From assembly GCF_016862175.1 (NCBI RefSeq), contig NZ_BOML01000019.1, forward strand, positions 62,001 to 126,000: a stretch of 64,000 nt of DNA. Direction: 5' to 3'. Positions 23,863 to 32,201 of this stretch are shown here, piece by piece (the stretch's first letter is position 1; each line of letters opens with the position of its first letter). The stretch comes from Paractinoplanes durhamensis. GTDB lineage: Bacteria > Actinomycetota > Actinomycetes > Mycobacteriales > Micromonosporaceae. A model generated the notes under the pieces. It searched no databases. It was given only the letters and a program-made list of their open reading frames with translations, and had not been told where the DNA came from. The translations under genes were made by a program, and so were the position numbers.

Positions 23863-25253
23863 GCGGAAGGTCCGCCGGCCGGGGGCGGTGCGCCCGGCCG
23901 GTAGGCGGCCGGCGCGTGGATGACACAGGTCTGGACGTACTCGGCGAGGCCCTCGGCGGCGTATTCGCGGCCCCAGCCGGAGCGCTTCACCCCGCCGAAC
24001 GGTGCGCGCAGGCTCATGCCGGTGCGGTTGTGGGTGTTGACGAAGCAGAAGCCGGCCTGGAAGCGACGGGCGAAGGCGACCGCCCGCTCTTCGTCGGCGC
24101 TCCACACCGAGGCCCCCAGCCCGAGCTCGCTCTCGTTGCACGCGGCCAGCAACTTTCCCTCGTCCTCGTACCCGAGCACCGGCACCACCGGGGCGAACTG
24201 CTCGGCGGCCACGAGCGGGTCGTCCGGTTGCGGCGCGACGACCAGGGCCGGGCGGACGAAGTAGCCGGTCTTGTCGTCGGCGTCGAAGAGCCCGAGATCG
24301 TGGACGGTGCCGCGCCGGAGCGAACGGGCGGCCTCCTGCGCCGCGGCGGAGATGACCGGGCCCATGGTCACCCCGTCGGCGAGCGGATCACCGGTGACCA
24401 GCACGCGGGCGGCGGCAGCCCGGTAGGCGTCGACGAAATCGCCGAGCCGCCGCTCCGGGACGTACAGCCGCTTGGCCGCCATGCAGACCTGGCCGCTGGT
24501 CGCGAACGTGGCCATCACCAGCCGATCCATGGCCGGGTCGTCGAACGGCGCGTCGTCGAGGAACACGGCCGGGTCGTTGCCGCCGAGCTCCAGCACCGAC
24601 GGGGTGAGCCGGTCACCGGCCAGGGCGGCGACCGCCCGGCCGCCGGCCGCACCGCCGGTGAAGGCCACCTTGCGGACCAGCTCGTGGCCGACCAGCGCGG
24701 CACCGGCGGCCGGGCCGCCGTGCACGATGCGCAGCGGGCCGCCGACCAGCCGGACGATCCGGTCGAGGGTGAGCGGGGCGAGCGGTGACGGTTTCACCAC
24801 GACCGCGTTCCCGGCTGCCAGGGCCGGCGCGATCTTCAGCATCGACAGGATCACCGGCGCGTTCCACGGCGTGATCGCGGCGACCACCCCGTACGGCTTG
24901 TGCTGCTTGATGAGCAGCCCCAACTCGTCGTCGACGACCTCATCGGCGTACGCCGCGGTCGCCTGCGCCACCACCCACCGCAGGTAGCGGACCGCGAAGC
25001 CGATCTCGCCGCGGCAGTCGCCGAGCACCTTGCCGGTCTCCCGGGCGAGAAGCACCGACAGCTCGCCGAGCGCGTCCTCGATCGCCTCGGCCGCCGCGGT
25101 GAGCAGCCCGAGCCGCTCCTCGATCGGCGTGGCCGACCAGCGCCGGAAGTCGGCATCGGCGGCCCACACGATCGCATCCACCTCGATCGGCGACGACTCC
25201 GCGACCGACCCGACGATCTCCTCGAACCGAGCCGGATTCTCCCGAGAGATCAT
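23850..25253 (-). CDS. Aldehyde dehydrogenase 1
   Basis: This 467-residue protein starts at ATG 25253, chosen because its ATGA couples to the mini-ORF stop; an in-frame TTG lies 21 bases upstream. ITPWNAPVILSMLKIAPALAAGN and VVKPSPLAPLT form the cofactor region. AFTGGAAGG precedes LELGGNDP (general-base Glu), and SGQVCMAAKRLYV holds the catalytic Cys. The C terminus has FGGVKRSGWGREY. It oxidises an aldehyde to an acid with NAD(P). It is the last gene of the operon starting at 31215. The aldehyde could arise from FAD-monooxygenase cleavage or from the lyase encoded upstream. Confidence 0.9.
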   Translation of the reverse strand: MISRENPARFEEIVGSVAESSPIEVDAIVWAADADFRRWSATPIEERLGLLTAAAEAIEDALGELSVLLARETGKVLGDCRGEIGFAVRYLRWVVAQATAAYADEVVDDELGLLIKQHKPYGVVAAITPWNAPVILSMLKIAPALAAGNAVVVKPSPLAPLTLDRIVRLVGGPLRIVHGGPAAGAALVGHELVRKVAFTGGAAGGRAVAALAGDRLTPSVLELGGNDPAVFLDDAPFDDPAMDRLVMATFATSGQVCMAAKRLYVPERRLGDFVDAYRAAAARVLVTGDPLADGVTMGPVISAAAQEAARSLRRGTVHDLGLFDADDKTGYFVRPALVVAPQPDDPLVAAEQFAPVVPVLGYEDEGKLLAACNESELGLGASVWSADEERAVAFARRFQAGFCFVNTHNRTGMSLRAPFGGVKRSGWGREYAAEGLAEYVQTCVIHAPAAYRPGAPPPAGGPSAYPV

Positions 25254-25315
25254 GCGACGCCGCCCAAAGCCCAAGGAACATCAACGCGATCATGACGCTC
25301 GCTTCGCTCGGTCAT
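25250..25315 (-). CDS. 21-codon coupling mini-ORF (ERSER type)
   Basis: ATG 25313-25315 overlaps the stop of the FAD monooxygenase gene (ATGA), and its TGA overlaps the ATG of aldehyde dehydrogenase 1 (ATGA). The peptide begins MTERSERHDRVDVPWALGG. The start contains GAGCGAAGCGAGCG, the same element as in the 20957-21040 mini-ORF. Expression is unproven; it perfectly fills the gap between two enzymes and may serve translational coupling. Confidence 0.45.
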   Translation of the reverse strand: MTERSERHDRVDVPWALGGVA

Positions 25316-26466
25316 GCCGCGACCCGCAACGACGCGATCATCGAGCTTTTCAGCAGCGCCGCGCGTGCCTTGGCGGGGTCGGCCGCGGTGGCCCGCAGCC
25401 CGGCCAGATGTGCCTCGCGCATCAGAGGGTCGGCGGTGCGCATGCGCTCGTAGTTCTGGTGGGAGACGCTCTGCACGTATTCCAGGGCGATGCGGCGCCG
25501 GCTCTCGGCGGCCCCGGTCACGGCCGTGTGGTCGCCGGCGGCGATCGCCGAGGCGTAGGCGACGGCGTCGTGGATGCCGGAGTTCATGCCGAGCCCGCCG
25601 AGCGGGTTGTTGACGTGCGCCGCGTCCCCGGCGAGCAGCACCCGGCCGAGCCGGAAGGTCTCGGCGACCCGCTGATGCACCCGGTACATGCTGGCGTGCG
25701 CGACCCGCCACTCCCGGCCCGGATCGTGGACCCCGAGCAGCCGTCCGCCTAGCCGGTCGTACTCCACCTGGTCGGGCGTGCCGTCCGGCGTCGGCAGCAG
25801 CACCCGCCAGTGGTCGGGGGTGCGCAGCAGCACGCACCACTCGACCGGGTCGTAGACGTAGTTGACCGCGGCGAGCCCGTCCATCCAGTCGGTCAGCTCG
25901 TCGTGGACCGAGGCGACCAGGAACCGCTCGGGGTAGGTGATGCCCTCGAAGTTGACGCCGAGCGCCCGCCGCACCGCCGAATGCGCACCGTCCGCCGCGA
26001 TCAGCCAGCTGCCGTCCACGGTCCGGCCGTCGGCGGCGACCGCGGCGACCGCGCCGGCCGCGCGCTCGACCACGTCGGCGACCGGCCAGGAGTATTCGAT
26101 CGCGCAGCCGTCGTGCCGCAGCAGGTGGTCGCGCAGGATCGGAGTGAGCTTCGACTGCTCGCACTGCACCCGGTAGGGGTAGCGGGTGTCGCCGGCGAGC
26201 AGCCCGAGGTCGAGCATCGCGACCGGGCCGGTGCGCCGGTCCCGGTAGGCGAACGTCGGCGACACCAGCCCGCGCCGGTGCAACTCGTCGCCGACCCCGA
26301 GATCGTCGAGCATCTCCAGGGTCGGCGGATGGAAGGTGGAGGCGCGGGACTCGGCGGCCAGGTCGTCGCCGGCCTCCAGGACCGTCACGGCCAGGCCGCG
26401 GCGGGCCAGGGCGAGCGCGGCGGTGAGGCCGACCGGCCCGGCACCGGCCACCAGGATGCGGTTCAC
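25312..26466 (-). CDS. FAD-dependent aromatic-type monooxygenase
   Basis: This 384-residue class A flavoprotein monooxygenase starts at GTG 26466 (GTGA coupling). FAD motifs: GAGPVGLTAAL near residues 8-18, LIAADGAHSAVR (DG motif) around 158, and LLAGDAAHVNNPLGGLGMNS (GD motif) around 280. It lacks the C-terminal thioredoxin-like domain of phenol hydroxylases, so it is the short PHBH/UbiH-like form. It would hydroxylate or epoxidise an aromatic or pyrrolic intermediate using NAD(P)H and oxygen. It lies between the KRCGH lyase and aldehyde dehydrogenase 1. Confidence 0.88.
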   Translation of the reverse strand: MNRILVAGAGPVGLTAALALARRGLAVTVLEAGDDLAAESRASTFHPPTLEMLDDLGVGDELHRRGLVSPTFAYRDRRTGPVAMLDLGLLAGDTRYPYRVQCEQSKLTPILRDHLLRHDGCAIEYSWPVADVVERAAGAVAAVAADGRTVDGSWLIAADGAHSAVRRALGVNFEGITYPERFLVASVHDELTDWMDGLAAVNYVYDPVEWCVLLRTPDHWRVLLPTPDGTPDQVEYDRLGGRLLGVHDPGREWRVAHASMYRVHQRVAETFRLGRVLLAGDAAHVNNPLGGLGMNSGIHDAVAYASAIAAGDHTAVTGAAESRRRIALEYVQSVSHQNYERMRTADPLMREAHLAGLRATAADPAKARAALLKSSMIASLRVAA

Positions 26467-27365
26467 GTCTCCAACCTCCCGGAGATGTCGGGGGCCCGAA
26501 GGCCCGGCGCGGGGGTGTAGCGGGCGTCGAGTTCGAGGGCGTCGGACTGCCCGGTCAGGTCGGTGAAGGCCGCCCACGGCATCCGGTCGACCGGCTCGGC
26601 GCTGCCGTGGTCGGCGATCGCCCGGTAGACGAGCGACGCGGCGCGCAACGCGGCCAGCAGCGCCGCGACCGGGTGCAGGACCATCCGGACGCCGACCGCG
26701 GCGAGCTCGGCGTCGGTCGGGGCCGGACGATTGCCGCCGGCTTCCGAGCGGTTGACGACGATGGGTACGCCGGGCAGCGCGTCGTGCAGTTTCCCGAGGT
26801 CGCCGAGGTCGTCCACGCCTTCGGGGAAGACCGCGTCGGCGCCGGCCTCGGCGAACAGCCGGCACCGCTCGATCGCATCCTCGAGGCCGTTCACCCCGTA
26901 CGCGTCGGTGCGGGCGATCACCGCGAGCTCCGGCACCTCGGTGGCCAGGGCCTTGATCTTTGCGGCCGCCGGGCCGGCCTCGACGACCTCCTTGCCGGCG
27001 AGGTGCCCGCAGCGCTTCGGGCTGACCTGGTCTTCGAGGTGCAGCCCGGAGATGCCGGCCCGGGCGTAGGCGTGCGCGGTCCAGATCGCGTGCAGCGGGT
27101 TGCCGTAGCCGGTGTCCGCGTCGGCGAGCAGCGGCACCCCGTTCAGAGCCGGGACCAGCGTGGTGGCCCGGTCGGCGATCTGGGTGGCGTGCACGAAGCC
27201 GAGGTCGGGCCGGCCCAGCATCAGCGCGGACACGGCCGCCCCGGACAGATGGACGGCCTTGTGCCCGGCCCGGACGGCGAGGGCCGCGGTGACCGGGTCG
27301 TAAACGCCGGGCACGTGGGTCACGGTGTCCGCACGGAGCAGGGCTCGCAGCTGGTCAGCACTCAC
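26463..27365 (-). CDS. Isocitrate-lyase/PEP-mutase superfamily lyase
   Basis: The protein has 300 residues, from GTG 27365 with GGAGG upstream. The active-site loop SPKRCGH (Cys119) marks the lyases of the family. ADADTGYGNP (Asp82, Asp84) binds Mg, and VIARTDAYG is conserved. Known members cleave isocitrate, methylisocitrate, 2,3-dimethylmalate or oxaloacetate. At this length the 2-methylisocitrate and dimethylmalate lyases are the best guides. In this operon it could split a 2-alkylmalate-type acid, derived from a substituted maleate, into pyruvate or glyoxylate plus a short acid. The substrate is inference. Confidence 0.82.
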   Translation of the reverse strand: MSADQLRALLRADTVTHVPGVYDPVTAALAVRAGHKAVHLSGAAVSALMLGRPDLGFVHATQIADRATTLVPALNGVPLLADADTGYGNPLHAIWTAHAYARAGISGLHLEDQVSPKRCGHLAGKEVVEAGPAAAKIKALATEVPELAVIARTDAYGVNGLEDAIERCRLFAEAGADAVFPEGVDDLGDLGKLHDALPGVPIVVNRSEAGGNRPAPTDAELAAVGVRMVLHPVAALLAALRAASLVYRAIADHGSAEPVDRMPWAAFTDLTGQSDALELDARYTPAPGLRAPDISGRLET

Positions 27366-27435
27366 GGCTGAACCTCCTTCGGCACGCGCCCGCTGCTTTG
27401 TGCCGCGGGACGTCGCGCACCACTCTGCCGTTCAT
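27355..27435 (-). CDS. 26-codon coupling mini-ORF
   Basis: ATG 27433-27435 overlaps the stop of aldehyde dehydrogenase 2 (ATGA). The frame ends at TGA 27355-27357, eleven bases inside the start of the lyase gene. The peptide begins MNGRVVRDVPRHKAAG and is rich in Arg with two Cys near the end. The lyase ribosome site GGAGG lies within it, so ribosomes finishing here could restart at GTG 27365. Otherwise the 66-base gap has no feature. Confidence 0.4.
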   Translation of the reverse strand: MNGRVVRDVPRHKAAGACRRRFSREC

Positions 27436-28865
27436 GGCCGTCCATGCAAGGCGAAGCCGCCCTCGACCCCGGTCACCCGCGGGTTGGTGAAGAAGAGCAG
27501 GGTCTCCGCCGTCCCCTCCTCGGAGTAGCCGGAGAGCCCCCAGGCCGGGCGGGGCGTGAAGAGATGCAGACTCATGATCGAGGAGCCGTTGACCTTGACC
27601 TCGCCGGCCCGCACCCGGCGCGCCACCGCGAGGGCGGCCTCCTCGTCGGCACCGACCACATAGCCCTCGAGACCGTGGCTCGTGCCGTTGGCCAGGGCGA
27701 TCGCCTCGTCGACGGTCTCGTACCCGTGCACCGCCGCGACCGGCCCGAAGATCTCGTCCACCGTCCGGGCCGGGTCGGCGCCGACGACCAGGGACGGCGC
27801 GAGGGTGTTGCCCGGCCCTTTCAACGCCGCGGAACGGATCGTGCCGCCCATCGCCGCACGGGCCTCGACCACGGTGGCCAGGTGCCCGGAATGGATCAGC
27901 GGCCCGTAGTCGGTCGTCGCGTCGGCCGGGTCGCCGGTCCGCAGCGACGCGACCCGGTCGAGGATGGCCGACACCAGGGGTTCCTCCCGGCCGGCCGGCA
28001 CGATCAGGCGGCCGAGCGCCCGGCACCACTGCCCGTTCAGCGTGGTGAGCAGGTCGGCGGCGGCGCGCACGGCCACCTCCTCGTCGGCGTCGGGCAGCAC
28101 GATCAGCGGGTTGTTGCCGCCGAGCTCCAGCTGCACCGGCTTGATGTCGTAGGCGCAGGCGGCCGCGACCGCTCGCCCGCCGGCGAGCCCGCCAGTAAAG
28201 GAAACCGCCCGGATCCGCGGATCGGCGACGAGTTGCCGCCCCGCCGAAGCGCCGCCCTGCACGAGCTGGAACAGCGCCGCCGGCGCACCGGCCCCGCGCA
28301 GCGCCTCGTCGATCGCGACGGCCAGCCGCTCGCTGCCGAACGGCGCGAACTCGCTGGGCTTGAGGATCGCCGGGCAGCCGGCGGCGAGGGCGTTGGCGAC
28401 CTTGTGCGCGGCCATCGGCGCCGGCGCGTTCCACGGCACCAGGCAGGCGACCGGGCCCCACGGCAGCCGCTCGACGACGACCTCCCGGCTGTCCTCCCGG
28501 GTGGCGGTGGACCGCAGCAGGCCGGAGCGCAGCTGACCGGCGGCGAGCGCGAACGACCCGGACAGGATCATCCCGAGCGGCGTGGTCTGCCGGATCGGCA
28601 CGCCGGTCGCCGCCGCCTCCAGCGCGACGATCTCGGGCGCGGCCGCGGCGACCGCCACCGCCACCGCTTCCAGAACCGTCGCGCGTTCCTCGGCGGACGC
28701 GTCCCACGACTCCAGCTCGGCCGCGGCCCGCAGCGCCGCCTCCACGCGAGCCGGGGACGAGCCGAGGGCCGGGCCGGTCACCGCACCGGTGGCCGGGTCC
28801 TCCAGGTCGAGGCCGACCGGGGTGGAACACGACTCCCACCGGCCGGCGACCAGGTCGCGGCTCAC
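27432..28865 (-). CDS. Aldehyde dehydrogenase 2
   Basis: This 477-residue protein starts at GTG 28865, coupled as GTGA to the acyl-CoA-dehydrogenase-like gene. LVPWNAPAPMAAHKVANALAAGC, ILKPSEFAPFG and SFTGGLAGGRAV form the NAD site. LELGGNNP provides the general-base Glu, and LNGQWCRALGRLIVP the catalytic Cys. Segment GEVKVNGSSIMSLH is near the C terminus. It is about equally distant from aldehyde dehydrogenase 1 as from other family members by eye, so the two probably act on different aldehydes of the pathway. Confidence 0.9.
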   Translation of the reverse strand: MSRDLVAGRWESCSTPVGLDLEDPATGAVTGPALGSSPARVEAALRAAAELESWDASAEERATVLEAVAVAVAAAAPEIVALEAAATGVPIRQTTPLGMILSGSFALAAGQLRSGLLRSTATREDSREVVVERLPWGPVACLVPWNAPAPMAAHKVANALAAGCPAILKPSEFAPFGSERLAVAIDEALRGAGAPAALFQLVQGGASAGRQLVADPRIRAVSFTGGLAGGRAVAAACAYDIKPVQLELGGNNPLIVLPDADEEVAVRAAADLLTTLNGQWCRALGRLIVPAGREEPLVSAILDRVASLRTGDPADATTDYGPLIHSGHLATVVEARAAMGGTIRSAALKGPGNTLAPSLVVGADPARTVDEIFGPVAAVHGYETVDEAIALANGTSHGLEGYVVGADEEAALAVARRVRAGEVKVNGSSIMSLHLFTPRPAWGLSGYSEEGTAETLLFFTNPRVTGVEGGFALHGRP

Positions 28866-30136
28866 ACCTTCACGCTCGCGAACAGCTCGTTCGCCTTGTT
28901 GCTGGTGATCACCGAGGCGGCTTCGAGGCGGCCGCGCTCCGGCGGGAACGTCATGACCAGCCCCATCGCCAGGTCGCGGACGGCCCGGCCGACGACGCCG
29001 TTCATGGTGGCGCTGGACGTGCCGGACGCCTTGAACGCGCCCATCGCCACATCGAACGCGGCCTGGCAGATCGAGCCCTTGGCGATCCGCCACTGCGCAT
29101 ACACCTCGGACTTGGTGGCGATCGGCGGCTCGCACGTCTCCAGCAGCAGCTGGCGGCGCAGCCACAGATACGCCGTCTCCAGTCGTTCGGTCATGTCGCC
29201 GATGATGACCTGGTGCATCGGCGACTCGGCGATCGACTTGCCGGTGTCCGCGAACGTCTTCCGGGTCAGGCGCTCCAGGGTGTCGTCGTAGACGCCCTGC
29301 GCGGCGCCGACGTAGACGGCGGTGATGGCGAGCTGGTTGCCGACGAAGCTGCCCCGGCTGCACTGCAGCATCTTCACGAACGCGCCGGGCACGGCGAGCG
29401 CGTCGTCGTCGGGGATGAAGACGCTCTGCAGGCGGATGCCGTGGTTGGCGCTGCCCCGCATGCCGAGGCCCTCCCACCTGGGTCGCTCGGTCACGCCGGG
29501 CGCGTCCCTCGGCACCAGGAACATGGTCAGGCCGTCGGCCGTCTCGTAGCCGTCGAGCCGGGCGGTGACCAAGTAGTAGTCGGCGACGCCGGTGGCGCAG
29601 CCGAACGACTTCTCGCCGGTCAGGTGCCAGCCGCCGGCGGTCCTGACCGCGGTGGTGGCGATGGCGATGTTGGCGCTGCTGCTCTTCACCGACTCGCTCG
29701 CGAAGTTGGCGAGCCAGGTGCCGGCCGACATCAGCCGCAGCACCTTCTCGGCGAACGCCTTGACCACCGGCACCTCGTCGTCGGCGAACAGGCCGGACTC
29801 GATCGCCTCGAGCGGGAGCAGGCCGCGGGAGGCGGAGGTGTTGTGGAAGAAGAAGGAGAGCGCGGTGGACGGGCAGGCGGTGCCCATCGCGTAGGTGGCG
29901 GCGGCGAGGTCGCGCAGGGTGCCGCCGAGCCCGCCGTACTCCTCCGGGACGATCAGGCCCATCAGCCCGGCGTCGCGCAGCAGATCGATGTGCGACATCG
30001 GGAAGGCGCCGTCGGCGTCGGCCTGCTCGGCCTTGGCCCGCAACACCGGCAGCACCTGCTCGACGAGGGCGGCGCGGCTCTTCTCGTCGACGGTCATGTC
30101 GTTGACGAGCCGTTCGCCGGTCAGTCGGTCGGCCAT
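28862..30136 (-). CDS. Acyl-CoA-dehydrogenase-fold flavoprotein, probably a two-component monooxygenase
   Basis: This 424-residue protein starts at ATG 30136. It has the acyl-CoA dehydrogenase fold (GLIVPEEYGGLGGTLRDLA; TGEKSFGCATGVADYYLV; RWEGLGMRGSANHGIRL). It lacks the usual C-terminal QIHGGYGY helix and the catalytic-Glu context, ending instead EAASVITSNKANELFASV. Flavin-dependent group D monooxygenases (DszC/HpaB-like) look like this and need a separate flavin reductase; the gene 5 bases upstream encodes one. Oxygenation of a ring or side chain is therefore more likely than beta-oxidation. Confidence 0.75.
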   Translation of the reverse strand: MADRLTGERLVNDMTVDEKSRAALVEQVLPVLRAKAEQADADGAFPMSHIDLLRDAGLMGLIVPEEYGGLGGTLRDLAAATYAMGTACPSTALSFFFHNTSASRGLLPLEAIESGLFADDEVPVVKAFAEKVLRLMSAGTWLANFASESVKSSSANIAIATTAVRTAGGWHLTGEKSFGCATGVADYYLVTARLDGYETADGLTMFLVPRDAPGVTERPRWEGLGMRGSANHGIRLQSVFIPDDDALAVPGAFVKMLQCSRGSFVGNQLAITAVYVGAAQGVYDDTLERLTRKTFADTGKSIAESPMHQVIIGDMTERLETAYLWLRRQLLLETCEPPIATKSEVYAQWRIAKGSICQAAFDVAMGAFKASGTSSATMNGVVGRAVRDLAMGLVMTFPPERGRLEAASVITSNKANELFASVKV

Positions 30137-30141
30137 GGAAG

Positions 30142-31215
30142 TCACTCCCTGATCTGGGCGAGGTCGCGGAGGTCGCCGGCCTGCGCCGGGTCGATCGGGC
30201 CGGACACCTCGAGTTGACGGGACAGATGAAGCAGGTCGCCGAGCGGCAGGCCGGGGGAGCCGGACCCGGGGGCGACCGTGTCGAAGTGGGTGACGCCGCT
30301 CTTCATCGCGACGAGCGCGTTGACCAGGGCGAGGCTGTGCCCGCCGGCGAGCCGCACCCGCAGGGCGGCCGGGCGGACCCGGGCCTTGGCGTCCTGCAGC
30401 ACCCGGCGGACCTGCAGCGGGGACGCCGGCGCGGTGGCCGACTCGGCGAGGCCGACCTCGTCGCAGCCGAGCGCGGTGAGCGCGTCGAGGACGTCGAGGA
30501 CGGCCTGCTCGCGGCCCGGATCGAAGGCGTCGGCGACGTAGCCGACGACGCAGCCGGCAAGCTTGGCGGCGGCGACCCACTCGGCCGAGGGCAGGCCGCT
30601 CCCGTCGGCGGTGACGACGAACTCGGTGTGGTCGTCGTCGTGCCGGACCCGGGCGCCGCCCTGCCGCAGCACCTGCGCGAGCGGATCGCCGGCCGCGACC
30701 TCCACGGTGAGGTGGATCGCGGTGGGCAGCGGGTCGGCGACCTGGCCCCAGGTGCGCGAGTGGAACAGCAGGGGCGCGATGACCCGGGGCGTGGCGGCCT
30801 CGGTCACCCGGCCCACGAAGATGGTGTGGTCGCCGCCCGGGTAGGCGTGCGCGACCGTGCAGTCGAGCCAGGCCACCGCGTCGCTGAGCACCGGGCACCC
30901 GTTGGGGGTGATGGTCCAGGCCAGACCGGCGAACCGGTCGGTCACCCCCGGGTGCTGCCCGGCGAAACGCCGGCCGATGTGCGCCTGGTCCTTGCCGAGG
31001 AAGCTCAGGGCGAACTTTCCGGCGGATTCCAGCAGCGTGCGGCTCGGCAGATGATTGCCGAGACAGACCGAGACCAATGGCGGGTCGAGGCTGACCGAGG
31101 AGAATGAGGAAGCGGTCATGCCGTGCGCGCCGTGCGGTCCGACCGTGGTCACCACGCACACGCCGCTCGGCCATTGCCCGAGGACGGAGCGGAACGTGGT
31201 GCTGTCGACCGGCAC
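30142..31215 (-). CDS. Flavin reductase fused to a degenerate HMG-CoA-lyase-like domain
   Basis: The protein has 357 residues, from GTG 31215. Residues 1-~165 are a flavin reductase of the HpaC/NTAB class: LGQWPSGVCVVTT, HGMTASSFSSVSLDPPLVSVCL and TIFVGRV. Residues ~225-340 read like the later strands of an HMGL-type TIM barrel: LDALTALGCDEVGLAES, VRRVLQDAKARVRP, HSLALVNALVAMKSGVTHFDTVAPGSGSP split over two strands. The H-x-H metal motif of true lyases is replaced by VRLAG, so this part is probably not catalytic. It should supply reduced flavin to the monooxygenase encoded next. It is the first gene of the operon running to 23850. Confidence 0.72.
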   Translation of the reverse strand: MPVDSTTFRSVLGQWPSGVCVVTTVGPHGAHGMTASSFSSVSLDPPLVSVCLGNHLPSRTLLESAGKFALSFLGKDQAHIGRRFAGQHPGVTDRFAGLAWTITPNGCPVLSDAVAWLDCTVAHAYPGGDHTIFVGRVTEAATPRVIAPLLFHSRTWGQVADPLPTAIHLTVEVAAGDPLAQVLRQGGARVRHDDDHTEFVVTADGSGLPSAEWVAAAKLAGCVVGYVADAFDPGREQAVLDVLDALTALGCDEVGLAESATAPASPLQVRRVLQDAKARVRPAALRVRLAGGHSLALVNALVAMKSGVTHFDTVAPGSGSPGLPLGDLLHLSRQLEVSGPIDPAQAGDLRDLAQIRE

Positions 31216-31234
31216 GTGAGCCTCGTTTCGGCTA

Positions 31235-31283
31235 TGGAAACGCTGTTTCCACGACGGTAACGATCCGGCCGTGTCGCTGTCAA
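31235..31283 (-). promoter_or_regulatory. Promoter and perfect operator of the 31215->23850 operon
   Basis: On the minus strand TTGACA (31283-31278) and TACCGT (31259-31254), spaced 18 bases, form a good promoter with a start near 31247. The 17-base palindrome TGGAAACGCTGTTTCCA (31235-31251) covers that start. It is the perfect copy of GGAAAC-N3-GTTTCC in the window and resembles IclR-family boxes (E. coli IclR: TGGAAATNATTTCCA). A repressor bound here would block transcription. The IclR-type gene begins 123 bases away on the other strand. Confidence 0.75.
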
Positions 31284-31301
31284 TCGTTGGGCGGGACAGC
31301 G

Positions 31302-31330
31302 TTTCGCTGTGCGAAATCGCAGGTTAGGCT
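31302..31330 (+). promoter_or_regulatory. Second palindrome and -10 box in front of the IclR-type gene
   Basis: TTTCGC-TGT-GCGAAA (31302-31316) is a perfect 6-3-6 palindrome with different half sites from the GGAAAC motif. TAGGCT (31325-31330) is a TANNNT -10 element facing the IclR gene. The palindrome overlaps where its -35 would be, so it may be the regulator's own autoregulatory site or the target of another protein. The -35 itself is weak. Confidence 0.55.
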
Positions 31331-31373
31331 CATCCGAAGGTTTGTTCCGAATCTGTTCCGGGGGAGTTTCACT

Positions 31374-32201
31374 GTGCCCACCCGTTCCGCGCCGTCCAGC
31401 ACGTCGGCCCCGGCCGAGGACGAGAGCCAGTCGCGCTCCGTCGCCGCGGTCGAGCGCGCCATGGACGTGCTGCTCTACTTCGGCCGCACCGACCAGCCCG
31501 ACCTCGGGGTCACCGAGATCGCGACGGCGCTCGGGCTCACCAAGGCCGCCGTGCACCGCATCCTCACCGCGCTGCGCAGCCGGGAGCTGATCACGGTCGA
31601 CCCCACCACCCGGCGCTACGCGCTCGGGCACGCGGCGGTCGCGCTGGGCCGGGCCTACCTGGCCCGCACCGACGTGCGCGCGATGGCCGCCCCCGACCTG
31701 CGATGGCTCTCCGAGCGCACGCACGAGACGGCCACCCTGTCGCTGCGCCGCGGCGACACCCGGCTCTACGCCGACCAGGTCGTGCCCGATCAGGAGCTGC
31801 GCCTCGAGGTCAGCCTCGGCATCCCGTTCCCGCTGCACGCGGGCGGCTCGTCGAAGGCGTTCCTGGCCTGGGTGCCCGACTTCGAGCTCGAGGCCTACCT
31901 GCAGCGGCACCCCCTCGAAGCGGTGACCGACAAGACGATCACCGACCAGGCGAAGCTGCGCAAGGAGCTGGCCAGCATCCGCAAGCGCGGTTACGCCACC
32001 TCGCTGGGCGAGCGGCAGGCCGGCGCGGCCTCGGCGGCCGCCCCGATCTTCGACCACGACGGGCATGTGGTCGCGGTGATCAGCGTGGCCGGCCCGGCGC
32101 TGCGGTTCAAGCCGGAGCCCGGCACCGAGGTGATCGACGACCTGATCGCGGCGGCCCGGCGGATCTCCGCGCAGCTGGGCTACGAGCCGGCTACAGATTA
32201 G
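31374..32201 (+). CDS. IclR-family transcriptional regulator
   Basis: This 275-residue regulator starts at GTG 31374, with GGGGAG 7 bases upstream. After an acidic N-terminal tail, residues ~25-85 are the winged helix (SVAAVERAMDVLLYFGRT; GVTEIATALGLTKAAVHRIL; LITVDPTTRRYALG). The rest is the IclR effector domain (TATLSLRRGDTRLYADQVV, PLHAGGSSKAFLAW, GERQAGAASAAAPIFDHDG). It sits in the centre of the catabolic island, divergent from the flavin reductase operon, and is the obvious candidate to bind GGAAAC-N3-GTTTCC. Effectors of this family are usually pathway intermediates. It ends 11 bases inside the convergent membrane-protein gene. Confidence 0.9.
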   Translation: MPTRSAPSSTSAPAEDESQSRSVAAVERAMDVLLYFGRTDQPDLGVTEIATALGLTKAAVHRILTALRSRELITVDPTTRRYALGHAAVALGRAYLARTDVRAMAAPDLRWLSERTHETATLSLRRGDTRLYADQVVPDQELRLEVSLGIPFPLHAGGSSKAFLAWVPDFELEAYLQRHPLEAVTDKTITDQAKLRKELASIRKRGYATSLGERQAGAASAAAPIFDHDGHVVAVISVAGPALRFKPEPGTEVIDDLIAAARRISAQLGYEPATD

